A DNA stretch of 64,000 nucleotides. It comes from Stigmatella aurantiaca DW4/3-1. GTDB lineage: Bacteria; Myxococcota; Myxococcia; Myxococcales; Myxococcaceae. Shown piece after piece: positions 44,906-52,884 of the stretch; the first letter of the stretch is position 1, and the number at the start of each line of letters is the position of its first letter. The stretch spans positions 6,962,893-7,026,892 of the forward strand of contig NC_014623.1 in the NCBI RefSeq assembly GCF_000165485.1. Direction: 5' to 3'. The notes beneath the pieces are model-generated. The model had not been told where the DNA came from, ran no database searches, and saw only the letters and a program-made list of their open reading frames with translations. The translations under genes were made by a program, and so were the position numbers.

Positions 44906-45716
44906 TTTTGCCTCCCAGTTGTCTCTCGTCCTCGTCCCAAGCCCGGCCGTTGCGGTAGCCCCAGTGGTGGATGTCCACGTGGTAGTTCACCCGCGAGATG
45001 AGATTGCCGCGGCAGATCTTCTCTTCCCAGTTGCCCTCGCGCACGGTGTCCAGCGTGCGTGACATCAACTCCGCCATCACCCAGTCCGGGACGCAGTCGC
45101 GCTCGCACGGATAGGCGTACCGGAACATCATCAGGTGGCTGAACAGCACCTCCCAGTACCGGTCGAAGCGCCGCATGAGGCGCTCCCAGTCCATCTGCCG
45201 CCCCGCCTTGAGCAGCAGGTGGTTCACATCCGCGCCGTCATAGCGCTCACGCTCGTTGACGAAGGACTTGGACCAGATGGTCTCCTCGGCCGGTGCCACC
45301 AGGCACTCATGGCCGAAGATCATGGTTTTCTTCGCGTGCTCGAACCACTCGTCATCCACCACCGCCACGCCGTTGCCGGACGAGAAGATGAAGTCGACGA
45401 AGTACTCGCCCTTGAACGCCTTGTAGAGCCACACGTCATCGGTGCGCTCGGTGCGCCAGCCATCCAGCTCCAGGATCTCCAGCGCCTTGCCCGCGTCGCG
45501 CTTGCGCGGAAACAGGTCCAGATCCTTCGTGTCTCGGTAGATGCCGGTATAGGTGGCATAGGCGTAGGCGCCACCCACGACAAAGGGCACCCCTGCATCC
45601 GTCAGCAGCCCGATGGCGCGAGCGCGGGCGTTGATTTCATCAGGAGCCCTGGATTGTTCGGCCAGGGCGGCATCGATGCCCATCTCCCCGGGATGGTTCG
45701 AATGTCGTTTTTCCAT
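44859..45716 (-). CDS. Nucleotidyltransferase-fold protein
   Basis: The 285-residue protein contains a nucleotidyltransferase-like core: VPFVVGGAYAYATYTG followed by RDTKDLDLF, in which the GG...D.D layout resembles AbiEii/MNT-type enzymes with two catalytic acids, and a later FVDFIFSSG that may give the third. The C-terminal half is helical with Trp and Tyr clusters (RFDRYWEVLFSHLMMFRYA, HWGYRNGRAWDEDERQ). It would transfer a nucleotide to an unknown acceptor, or be inactive. No HEPN toxin partner is adjacent. The start is taken as the first ATG; a weak Shine-Dalgarno leaves it uncertain. It is upstream of, and overlaps, the metallophosphoesterase. Confidence 0.75.
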   Translation of the reverse strand: MEKRHSNHPGEMGIDAALAEQSRAPDEINARARAIGLLTDAGVPFVVGGAYAYATYTGIYRDTKDLDLFPRKRDAGKALEILELDGWRTERTDDVWLYKAFKGEYFVDFIFSSGNGVAVVDDEWFEHAKKTMIFGHECLVAPAEETIWSKSFVNERERYDGADVNHLLLKAGRQMDWERLMRRFDRYWEVLFSHLMMFRYAYPCERDCVPDWVMAELMSRTLDTVREGNWEEKICRGNLISRVNYHVDIHHWGYRNGRAWDEDERQLGGKSGTRSELEDTASSGR

Positions 45717-45927
45717 GGGCCAAACGTAGGGATGGGGAAAAATCCCCGTCGATCACGCCGCCACGAATGGCTGGAGAGCAGGCAGCCGACTTGTAATCCC
45801 GCGTCATTATTGGCCTTTTCCAAATCGGATCCCGGCGTTTTCTGTTTCGCGAGGCCGCTGTGTCCATGGAGACGTCAACACGCCGCCGGAACCCCTCCGG
45901 AGAGGCTGAAACGAAGGGAATGTTTCC

Positions 45928-46911
45928 ATGATCCGCAAGAACCTGCTGTGCGTCTCCTTGTTGTTCGTCGGGTGTGGTCAGAGCCAGGAAGAGGACTTCC
46001 GGGACGGTCTTCCCACGCGGGAGATGATCGCGGTGAAGGCGCCGGGTCACAGCGGCCAGAAGCTGGAGACGGCCCCTCTGGGTGCGATGGCGTTGGGTCA
46101 GACCAGTGACTTCTACGTGCTGACCCGCGAGGCGGCGGAGACGATCAACCAAGGCCCCAAGGCCGTGCTCGACCTCATCGACGGCATCACCCAGTACGTG
46201 CCCACTTCGATCAGCGGCGACACGGCGGTCTGGGGGCCGTACACGGACGCGCTGAGCCCCAACACCTGGAAGCTGGCCGTCACGCAGATGGGCGAGAACA
46301 CCTACAGCTTCAAGCTGGAGGGCAAGGACAAGAACGCCTCGGACTCGGCCTTCAAGGTCATCCTCTCGGGCACGCACTCCATCTCGACGGACAGCAAGGG
46401 CAACCGGCTGCGCAACTTCGGCTCGGGCTCGTTCAAGCTCGATTGGGACGCAGCCCAAGAGTTGCCGAAGCACGACGAGGAGGTGGGCACCCTTCAGCTC
46501 ACCTATTCGCGCGTGAGCGAGCAGGAGAAAGCCACGGTGTCCGCCGAGCTTCGCCAGGTGCATGACGACGAGAGGCCGGGCACCCGGGTGGACGCGGACT
46601 ACCGTTACCAGGAGACGCCTGGAGCCGGAGGTGAACTCGAGTTCGCGCTGGACAAGAACATGGACGACGAGGATGCGAACCGCCCCGGCATCGAGCACCT
46701 CACCATCCGGAGCCGTTGGACGCAGACCGGCTCGGGCCGCTCGGATATCCGGTTCTCCGAAGGGGAACTGGGCAATGGAGACGCCACGGCCAGTGAGTGC
46801 TGGGACTCGAACTTCGCCAGCCGCTACTTCGCCGTCAGCTTTGGGGCTCCCGGCTACGGCGAGGCCGCCGCCTGCGCCCCCTTCACCACCCCGGACTACT
46901 CCTCGCTCTAG
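45928..46911 (+). CDS. Lipoprotein A of the ECF-caspase module
   Basis: The 327-residue lipoprotein (lipobox LFVGC, residues ~12-16) has a short mature lead (SQEEDFRDGLPTREM) and a long domain I cannot assign. It is a paralog of the lipoprotein at 49845-50783: both start LPTRE after the lipobox, both have WGP(Y/F)TD near residue ~110, and both end with a SRWT...G.L......ECW(D/N) segment. It is the first gene of the module, 21 nt before the ECF sigma gene, and has a GAAGGGA ribosome-binding site. The pairing with a sigma/anti-sigma unit suggests a sensor, regulator or cargo of the caspase-like protein; this is inference. Confidence 0.75.
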   Translation: MIRKNLLCVSLLFVGCGQSQEEDFRDGLPTREMIAVKAPGHSGQKLETAPLGAMALGQTSDFYVLTREAAETINQGPKAVLDLIDGITQYVPTSISGDTAVWGPYTDALSPNTWKLAVTQMGENTYSFKLEGKDKNASDSAFKVILSGTHSISTDSKGNRLRNFGSGSFKLDWDAAQELPKHDEEVGTLQLTYSRVSEQEKATVSAELRQVHDDERPGTRVDADYRYQETPGAGGELEFALDKNMDDEDANRPGIEHLTIRSRWTQTGSGRSDIRFSEGELGNGDATASECWDSNFASRYFAVSFGAPGYGEAAACAPFTTPDYSSL

Positions 46912-46935
46912 AGTCCCCAGTAGACTCAGCCCGTG

Positions 46936-47475
46936 ATGGAAGCTCGCCAGCCAGCACTCCGGAACCTCCGGGGGGACCCCGCGGAAGACCGGCGGGAGTT
47001 CCTGCGCGAGCTGTACACGCGGTATGGCGGCAATGTCCTCGGACGCTGCCGCTACCTGTTGAAGGATGCCGCGAAGGCGGAGGATGCCATGCACGACGTG
47101 TTCGCCCGGGCCCTCATCCACTCGGACACCTTCCGTGCCGAGGCCTCGCCGCTGACGTGGTTGATGAAGATCTCCACGCACCACTGCCTCAACCAGCTCC
47201 GCTCGGAGCGCGCGGGCTGGCGAAGCTGGTTCCAGCGGGACGAGGCCTCACGCCCTGAAGGGCATGGCGGTCCGCAGGCCATGGAGACGAGGGACCTGGT
47301 TCGCAAGCTGCTGTCCCAGGTGGATGTGGAAACGCAGACCGCCGTCGTCCACTACCACGTGGACGGAATGACCCTGGAGGAAGTGGCGGAGGCGTTGGGG
47401 CGCTCTGTACCGACGATCCGCAAGCGGCTGGAGCGGTTCGCCGAGCTGGGCGGAGACGAGCTGAGGGTCCGATGA
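46936..47475 (+). CDS. ECF-type RNA polymerase sigma factor
   Basis: The 179-residue protein has region 2 at ~25-90 (YLLKDAAKAEDAMHDVFARA, ASPLTWLMKISTHHCLNQLR) and region 4 at ~115-170 with the helix-turn-helix (MTLEEVAEALGRSVPTIRKR). There is no region 1 or 3, as in ECF sigma factors. The GTG directly before the ATG (46933) could also start it. It overlaps the anti-sigma gene by 4 nt (ATGA). It would direct polymerase to a small regulon, probably including this operon. Confidence 0.9.
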   Translation: MEARQPALRNLRGDPAEDRREFLRELYTRYGGNVLGRCRYLLKDAAKAEDAMHDVFARALIHSDTFRAEASPLTWLMKISTHHCLNQLRSERAGWRSWFQRDEASRPEGHGGPQAMETRDLVRKLLSQVDVETQTAVVHYHVDGMTLEEVAEALGRSVPTIRKRLERFAELGGDELRVR

Positions 47476-48248
47476 GCGCGCGACTGCCCGAGCATCCTTC
47501 GCCCTGGACCCTGCGGCGCCTGCACGCAGGTGAGCTGCCCCCTTCCGAATCGGCCCGTCTGCGAGCCCATGCCCAGGGCTGCGAGCCGTGCGGCGCGGTG
47601 CTCCGCGAGGCCGAAGCCAACCAGCGCCGGTTCGAAGCGGCAGTGCCCTTTGCTCGCTTCGAGGCCAGAGTCGAAAGGGCGCTGGCAGGAGGAGCCCAGC
47701 GCAAACCGGCCGCCCTGCCCTCGCTGCGCTGGGCGGGCCCGCTCGCGGCGATGGCGGCCGGGGTGCTGCTGTTCGTGGGGATACGGCCCTGGCTCGTTTC
47801 AACCCCATCCGGAACACGAATCAAAGGAGGCGCCAGCGCGGAGCTGCGCATTGGCGGAGAAGGTGCCCAGCGCACCGTCCAAGGCCCTGCCATCGAGCCC
47901 CTCGCTCCCGGCGAGCGCGTGCGTCTGGGCTACACGCCGGACACGCACCGGTACGTCCTGGCGGTGTCCGTGGACGCGGCCGGCGAGGTGACACCGCTTT
48001 ACCCCGAGGCGGGGCAGAGCCTTCCGGTGGAAAGAGGCTCGGGCACGCACTGGTTGCCGGACAGCCTCGAGTTCACCGGAGCGGGGGTCGAACGGGTGGT
48101 GCTCATCCTGAGCGATGAACCCCTGGCGGTGCAGGACGTCACCACCGCGGCACGGCGCGCCTTCCAGGCGGGTGGACGGACGGTGGAGGCGATGCCCCTG
48201 CTCGACCTGCCTGGAGCGCAGACGCACTGGATGTTGCTCAAGCCGTGA
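47472..48248 (+). CDS. Zinc-type anti-sigma factor with DUF4384-like periplasmic domain
   Basis: The 258-residue protein has an N-terminal zinc-binding anti-sigma motif (H33...C37..C40, HAQGCEPC). A single transmembrane helix lies at ~87-108 (PLAAMAAGVLLFVGIRPWLV). An extracytoplasmic domain follows whose GERVRLGYTPDTHRYVLAVS and GEVTPLYPEAGQSLPV stretches match the DUF4384 pattern often found in caspase-associated proteins. It should hold the upstream ECF sigma factor at the membrane until a periplasmic signal releases it. It is translationally coupled to both neighbours. Confidence 0.85.
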   Translation: MSARLPEHPSPWTLRRLHAGELPPSESARLRAHAQGCEPCGAVLREAEANQRRFEAAVPFARFEARVERALAGGAQRKPAALPSLRWAGPLAAMAAGVLLFVGIRPWLVSTPSGTRIKGGASAELRIGGEGAQRTVQGPAIEPLAPGERVRLGYTPDTHRYVLAVSVDAAGEVTPLYPEAGQSLPVERGSGTHWLPDSLEFTGAGVERVVLILSDEPLAVQDVTTAARRAFQAGGRTVEAMPLLDLPGAQTHWMLLKP

Positions 48249-49834
48249 TGCATCCAGGGCCACAGAGGGGTGCCTTCGTCCTCGTGCTGCTGTTGGCCAC
48301 GCTCGTCCACGCCGAGCCGATGCGGCGCTTCGCGCTGGTGATCGGTAACGACACGGGAGGCGCCGGGACCCAGCCCCTGCGCTACGCGCGCGAGGATGCG
48401 CGCAAGATGCATGACCTGATGGCCCGGCTGGGCGGGGTGCGTCCAGAGGACGCGCAGCTGCTCTTGAACCAGGAGGCGCGGGATGTCCTCACCGGGCTGA
48501 CGGAGCTGGAGGGCCGGATCAAGGCGGCACAGGCGCAGGGTGAGCGCACGGCGCTCATCGTCTTCTACTCCGGCCATGCAAAGGAGGAAGCCCTGCGGCT
48601 GGGAGACTCGCGTTTGCCCTTTGAGACGCTCAAGCGGCGGCTGGCCGACGCGTCCGCGGACATCCGCATCGCCATCCTGGACTCGTGCCGCTCCGGGACA
48701 CTGACCCGGGCCAAAGGGGCCCGGCGGGCCCCTGCCTTCTCAATCGACTCGGGCACCTCCCGGGAAGCCAGGGGGCTCGTCATCCTCACCTCCAGCACGG
48801 CGGACGAAGACTCGCAGGAGTCGGACATGCTCGGCGGCAGCTACTTCTCACATCACCTGCTCAGCGGACTGCTGGGAGATGCGGACCGATCCGGGGATGG
48901 CCGGGTAACGCTCTTCGAGGCGTACTCGCATGCCTACGCACGCACCGTCGCGGACACCGCCGCCAGCGGCGCGGGACCGCAACACCCCACCTTCAGCTAC
49001 GATCTGGCGGGCAACGGGGACCTGGTGCTGACGGAGCTGAGAGCCTCCGAAGGGCTGGTCGTGCCGGGCAACGCCCCCGCGGGGCCCTACTACTTCGTGG
49101 ACTCCAGCGGGCTGGTGGTCGCGGAGCTGGACAAGGCGCACGGTGTGGAGCGGCGCGTGGCCCTGGCGCCCGGTACCTACCGGGTCAAACGCCGCCTGGA
49201 AGACCGGCTGCGCACGGGCGAGGTCACCGTCCGGCGCGGGCAGGAAACGGTCCTGGAGGAGTCCCGGCTCAGGGATGCGCCGTTCTCGGACGATCCAGTC
49301 AAGGGCGCACGCACGCAGGGCTCCTTCTGGGTGGTGGGAGCCATGGGCGGCATGCAGTCCTTCTTCGACGGCACTGTCCGCGACACCCTGTTCCTGCCGT
49401 CTGCCCTGCTGGGCGTCGAGGCAAGCCTCCACGACTACTTTCGCCAAGACTGGGTCTGGAGCTTCGACCTGGCGGTGGGCGGGCGGGAGGCGACGCTGGC
49501 CCTCCCCACCCTGGCGGGCCTGAACTACCGCTACTCGGTGTTCTGCCTGGGCACATCGCTCACCGCGGAGTGGCCCTGGGGGAATTGGACCCCTTTCGCG
49601 GGCGCGCGGCTGACGTACGTCGTCCTTGGCCGCAAGTTCAAGGACGCCGCCTATCCGGATCAGCAATACGCGGCTTTCTCTCCTGGCCTCGTGGGGGGCT
49701 TGCGCTACCGACTTCTGAGCAAGCTCCACGTCGCGGGCCATGGCCGGATCCACTCCCTCATCTACAATGTCGAGAGGCCGCAGCGCTCCCTGGGGTACTG
49801 GGAGCTGTCGGCGCTCGTGGCGTATGAGCTTTAA
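48248..49834 (+). CDS. Exported caspase-like (C14) protein with C-terminal beta-barrel
   Basis: The 528-residue protein has a signal peptide (GAFVLVLLLATLVHAEP). A caspase-fold domain at ~25-260 follows, beginning RRFALVIGND, with the catalytic pair His110 (FYSGHAKEE) and Cys147 (ILDSCRSG); both residues are present. A middle beta domain (~270-345) resembles a carboxypeptidase-regulatory-like fold (GTYRVKRRLEDRLRTGEVTV). The last ~165 residues look like an outer-membrane barrel with alternating aromatic strands, ending SALVAYEL. The TGATG junction with the anti-sigma gene implies coupling. Exported metacaspase-like proteins of this kind are not well described. Confidence 0.82.
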   Translation: MHPGPQRGAFVLVLLLATLVHAEPMRRFALVIGNDTGGAGTQPLRYAREDARKMHDLMARLGGVRPEDAQLLLNQEARDVLTGLTELEGRIKAAQAQGERTALIVFYSGHAKEEALRLGDSRLPFETLKRRLADASADIRIAILDSCRSGTLTRAKGARRAPAFSIDSGTSREARGLVILTSSTADEDSQESDMLGGSYFSHHLLSGLLGDADRSGDGRVTLFEAYSHAYARTVADTAASGAGPQHPTFSYDLAGNGDLVLTELRASEGLVVPGNAPAGPYYFVDSSGLVVAELDKAHGVERRVALAPGTYRVKRRLEDRLRTGEVTVRRGQETVLEESRLRDAPFSDDPVKGARTQGSFWVVGAMGGMQSFFDGTVRDTLFLPSALLGVEASLHDYFRQDWVWSFDLAVGGREATLALPTLAGLNYRYSVFCLGTSLTAEWPWGNWTPFAGARLTYVVLGRKFKDAAYPDQQYAAFSPGLVGGLRYRLLSKLHVAGHGRIHSLIYNVERPQRSLGYWELSALVAYEL

Positions 49835-49844
49835 GGAGCGCGAG

Positions 49845-50783
49845 ATGCGACCCCTCTTTCCCGCCCTCCTGGGACTGCTCACCGCGTGCGGCGGTAACTT
49901 CTCCAACGAGGACCTCGAGTACCTCAACGCGCTGCCCACTCGGGAGGAGCTCGCCAGCAAGCTTCCGGACAGCGCCGCGTTCTCCGGACGGCGCGGGGAG
50001 CGGCTGAGCGTGGGAGAGCCTTCACCGCTCTACCAAGACACCCGGCAGGCATCGGACAACTTCAACACGCTGCTCGATGAGCTGCTGACCCTGGTCGAAA
50101 CCATCCGCGCCCTGCCGCCCACCACGCGAGAACCTCACCGCCGCACCTGGGGGCCCTTCACGGACACGAACCAGCCGGGCCATGAAGCACGCTTCGTGAT
50201 GGAGCGGCAGGAGGACGCCAACGTCTTCACCTACCAGTTCCAGTTCAAGCCGATCCAGGCGGACGATTCGGAGTGGTGGTCCTTCCTCGCGGGGGCCTTC
50301 CGGGCGGATGCGGGGGTCCGCAAGGGAGAGGGTGAGCTGCACCTCTTCGTCGGCGAAGCCGTGGCGAAGGGCCTCCACGTGGAGGGGCTCCACCCCCTCC
50401 AGCAATTGGACGTGGTCTACCAGACCCGCGAGCTGCCCACGCGGGTGGAGATGCGCCTCATCGCGCAGTCTCCCTCCGCCCCCGCGGAGGTCCGTTACAC
50501 CTACCGCGAGCTGCCAGGCGGTTGGGGGGAGATGCGGTTCATCCAGCGGGACACGGAGGCGGTGCCCGGTGGGCAGAAAGAGGATGTGGAAATCACCAGC
50601 CGGTGGACGCCAGCCCAGGGGGGGGTGGGAACGTTCATCATCCTTCGAGGAGATCTCACGGGCGCCGGATACCGCGAGTGCTGGAACCCCCAGTACGAAG
50701 TCACCTACGCCAAGCGAAGCTGGGAGTTGTTCGGCACGGGAGACGTGAGCACCTGTCCGGACGTCTCGGGCTTCGAGGGCTGA
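49845..50783 (+). CDS. Lipoprotein B of the ECF-caspase module
   Basis: The protein has 312 residues. The ATG at 49845 is 10 nt after the caspase stop, with AAGGAG at 6 nt. It has a type II signal peptide with lipobox LLTAC. It shares with the lipoprotein at 45928 the LPTREE(L/M)-type lead, WGPFTD and a terminal SRWTPAQGG....G.L.GA...ECWN segment; overall identity looks modest. The protein is acidic and rich in short beta-like stretches with no recognised domain. The duplication at both ends of the module argues that the lipoproteins are functional parts of it. Confidence 0.75.
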   Translation: MRPLFPALLGLLTACGGNFSNEDLEYLNALPTREELASKLPDSAAFSGRRGERLSVGEPSPLYQDTRQASDNFNTLLDELLTLVETIRALPPTTREPHRRTWGPFTDTNQPGHEARFVMERQEDANVFTYQFQFKPIQADDSEWWSFLAGAFRADAGVRKGEGELHLFVGEAVAKGLHVEGLHPLQQLDVVYQTRELPTRVEMRLIAQSPSAPAEVRYTYRELPGGWGEMRFIQRDTEAVPGGQKEDVEITSRWTPAQGGVGTFIILRGDLTGAGYRECWNPQYEVTYAKRSWELFGTGDVSTCPDVSGFEG

Positions 50784-50878
50784 AGCGCCGCGGATAATGG
50801 TGGCCTGTGTGCGGGCTGCTTGCTAGGCAGTGCCCCCTCTCCGCTTCCCCGCGTCCTCTCGACCGAAGGTCTCCCACC

Positions 50879-51328
50879 ATGAAGATGAACCGTCCCTTCC
50901 TCGCGGGTATCTCGGCGCTGGCCTTCGTGGCCTGTGGTGGAAGCTCCGAGTTCACCGCGTCTCTGACGGGCGCGGCGGTGAGACCCGAGGCGGTGACCAC
51001 CAACGGCAGTGGCAGCGTGACGGTCAAGCTGGACGGCAACACGCTGGAGGTGTCCGGCCGATTCACCGGCCTCACCACCAACGTCCGGTCTGCCCGGCTC
51101 CATGGACCGGCCGACGAGAACAACAACGCCGAGCCGCTCTGCCAACTGGGAGCCCCGCAGTCCACCAGCGGCACCCTCACCCTGGGCTCGGGGCCGGGCT
51201 CCTGCAAGGAGTTCGAGCTGAGCGGCGCTCAGGTCACGGATCTGGAGAACGGCCGGTGGTACGTGAGCCTCGAGAACAGGAACCACGAGACCGGTGAGGT
51301 GCGCGGCCAGCTCCGGAAGAAAGAGTAA
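50879..51328 (+). CDS. CHRD-domain lipoprotein
   Basis: The protein has 149 residues. The ATG at 50879 has GAAGG upstream and opens a signal peptide with lipobox FVACG. The remaining ~125 residues form one CHRD domain (FTASLTGAAVRPEAVTTNGS ... GRWYVSLENRNHETGEVRGQ). CHRD domains, first seen in chordin, are of unknown biochemical role in bacteria. It lies ~95 nt after the caspase module and may be separate from it. Confidence 0.88.
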   Translation: MKMNRPFLAGISALAFVACGGSSEFTASLTGAAVRPEAVTTNGSGSVTVKLDGNTLEVSGRFTGLTTNVRSARLHGPADENNNAEPLCQLGAPQSTSGTLTLGSGPGSCKEFELSGAQVTDLENGRWYVSLENRNHETGEVRGQLRKKE

Positions 51329-51384
51329 TCCTCGCCAGGAGCCCACCGATTGTCGGCCTGCCTGCTCTCCAACCGCCTCACTCC

Positions 51385-51413
51385 TTGACTCGACCGGGCG
51401 GGCTCTTTAGGTT
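51385..51413 (+). promoter_or_regulatory. Candidate rpoZ promoter
   Basis: TTGACT (51385-51390) and TAGGTT (51408-51413) are 17 nt apart, with a predicted start near 51420 and rpoZ starting at 51448. This is a good match to the housekeeping consensus. Confidence 0.55.
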
Positions 51414-51447
51414 CCGGCACTTCCCCATCGAAGCCTGAAGGGATTCC

Positions 51448-51723
51448 ATGGCTCGCATTACCGTCGAAGACTGCCTCCCCCTGGTGGACAACCGCTTTGC
51501 CCTGGTGCTGCTCGGCGCCAAGCGCGCCCGTCAGCTCATGGCCGGTGCCCGCCCCATCATCGAGATTTCCAAGAACAAGCCGCCCGTGCTCTCGCTCCGG
51601 GAGATCGCCACGGGCCGCGTGAAGTTCGATCGCGATGTGCGCGAGGCGCTGTCCGGGAAGTATGCCGGTGAGGAGGGCGCGAAGGCCCCCGCCGGTGGCG
51701 CTCCCGACGTCCCCGCCGTCTAA
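51448..51723 (+). CDS. rpoZ: RNA polymerase omega subunit
   Basis: The 91-residue protein begins [20 protein letters not shown] and continues with the family's RAR.L..G....I.......PV.ALREI..G region ([14 protein letters not shown]). Omega stabilises the beta' subunit and binds (p)ppGpp in many bacteria. The last ~20 residues are Ala/Pro/Gly-rich, usual for this group. Its stop overlaps the convergent Nudix gene's stop by 4 nt. Confidence 0.96.
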   Translation: MARITVEDCLPLVDNRFALVLLGAKRARQLMAGARPIIEISKNKPPVLSLREIATGRVKFDRDVREALSGKYAGEEGAKAPAGGAPDVPAV

Positions 51724-52190
51724 CCGCGCTTCTCCTCTGGCAGCGAGCCCGGTGGAGTCGAGTCCGCCGCGCGCAGCAGCTTCACCGCGCGCGCGGCGAT
51801 GGACTTCTCCCCCTTGTAACCCAGCAGCGACACCAGTTGCGCCAGCGGCACCCAGCGCACCTCGTCCACCTCGACACGCGGGCCGGGAGGCAGCGCTCCC
51901 AGTTCCCCCGCCTGGTAGCGAAACAGGAAGAAGTGGACGCGCTTGAAGATGCGCTGCCCCCGGAACTGGTACACGTAGCGAATCTCCCCCAGGGGCGCCA
52001 TCCGCGTGACGGTGAGGCCCGTCTCCTCGTGCACCTCGCGCATGGCCGTCTGCTCGGGCGTCTCTCCCGGGTCCACGTGCCCCTTGGGCAGCGCCCACAG
52101 GCTCCGCCCGTGGGGACGGATCACGGCCACGTCCCAACCCTCCGCATTCTCGCGGATGACGACACCTCCAGCGGACGCCTCACGCGGCAT
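51720..52190 (-). CDS. Nudix hydrolase
   Basis: The 156-residue protein contains a complete Nudix box at residues 37-59 (G37, E43, R51, E52, E55, E56, G58), matching GX5EX7REUXEEXGU. The N-terminal [20 protein letters not shown] and the box followed by a hydrophobic strand are typical of the diadenosine polyphosphate/NTP-cleaving group. Substrate cannot be set from sequence. It converges with rpoZ, sharing 4 nt at the stop codons. Confidence 0.92.
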   Translation of the reverse strand: MPREASAGGVVIRENAEGWDVAVIRPHGRSLWALPKGHVDPGETPEQTAMREVHEETGLTVTRMAPLGEIRYVYQFRGQRIFKRVHFFLFRYQAGELGALPPGPRVEVDEVRWVPLAQLVSLLGYKGEKSIAARAVKLLRAADSTPPGSLPEEKRG

Positions 52191-52226
52191 ACGGGCCCAC
52201 CCTACCCGAAGCGAGCGCCGCGTGCG

Positions 52227-52874
52227 TCACATCCCGTGCGCCATGTGGCGCAGCTTGGCCTCCGCCCCCAGCCGGTAGGCATAGCGCAAGTCCGACAGGA
52301 GCCGGTCCAGCCTCCGCCCGGACACATGTCCCATCAACCGGGTACAGAAGGAGCGCGACAGGCGGTTGGCCTCCTCATACCGCCAGCGCTCCTGGGACGA
52401 GAGCCGGGGCCGGTAGGAGACCCGCTCGAAGAGCCGCAGCAGCAGCTCCTCTGCCCAGGGGCGGACCCCCTCCCCCCAGCGGTGCAGCAAGCACATGGCG
52501 AACTTGTCCACCTCGGCCTGGGCTTCCAGCTCCAGCAAGGACAGCGCCCGCCCGTGCGCGGCCGTGTGCACCACATACAGGAAGTGCGAGACGCCCTCGG
52601 CCAGTTGGCAGTAGCCATCGAGATCGCCATCCAGCAGGTGCCCCACGGGACCGGCCTCGTAAGGCTTGAGCCGGTCCAGGAGCGCGGGAGACAGGTAGAG
52701 GGCCATTTCCAGCTCACCCTCGGCCCCTCCCTCGGACACCAGGAGCTCTTCTTCGGCCCGGCCCGTGGCCCCCAGAAGCACCGCGGCTTCCGTGTCCACC
52801 ATGAACGTCTCGGCGCGGGCCTCGCAGGTGAGCCCGTAAATGGCCTTCAGGTGCTCCTGAATGCGTCCAATCAC
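52227..52874 (-). CDS. Unknown conserved cytoplasmic protein
   Basis: The protein has 215 residues from a GTG with AAGGAGG 4-6 nt upstream. No signal peptide or membrane helix is visible. It has acidic stretches (GAEGELEMALYLSPALLDRL) and a predicted long-helix C-terminal half with Leu/Arg-rich heptads (LLLRLFERVSYRPRLSSQER). I do not recognise a family. It sits 10 nt downstream of another unknown gene with which it forms an operon. Function is unknown. Confidence 0.65.
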   Translation of the reverse strand: MIGRIQEHLKAIYGLTCEARAETFMVDTEAAVLLGATGRAEEELLVSEGGAEGELEMALYLSPALLDRLKPYEAGPVGHLLDGDLDGYCQLAEGVSHFLYVVHTAAHGRALSLLELEAQAEVDKFAMCLLHRWGEGVRPWAEELLLRLFERVSYRPRLSSQERWRYEEANRLSRSFCTRLMGHVSGRRLDRLLSDLRYAYRLGAEAKLRHMAHGM

Positions 52875-52884
52875 GCGCCCTCCT

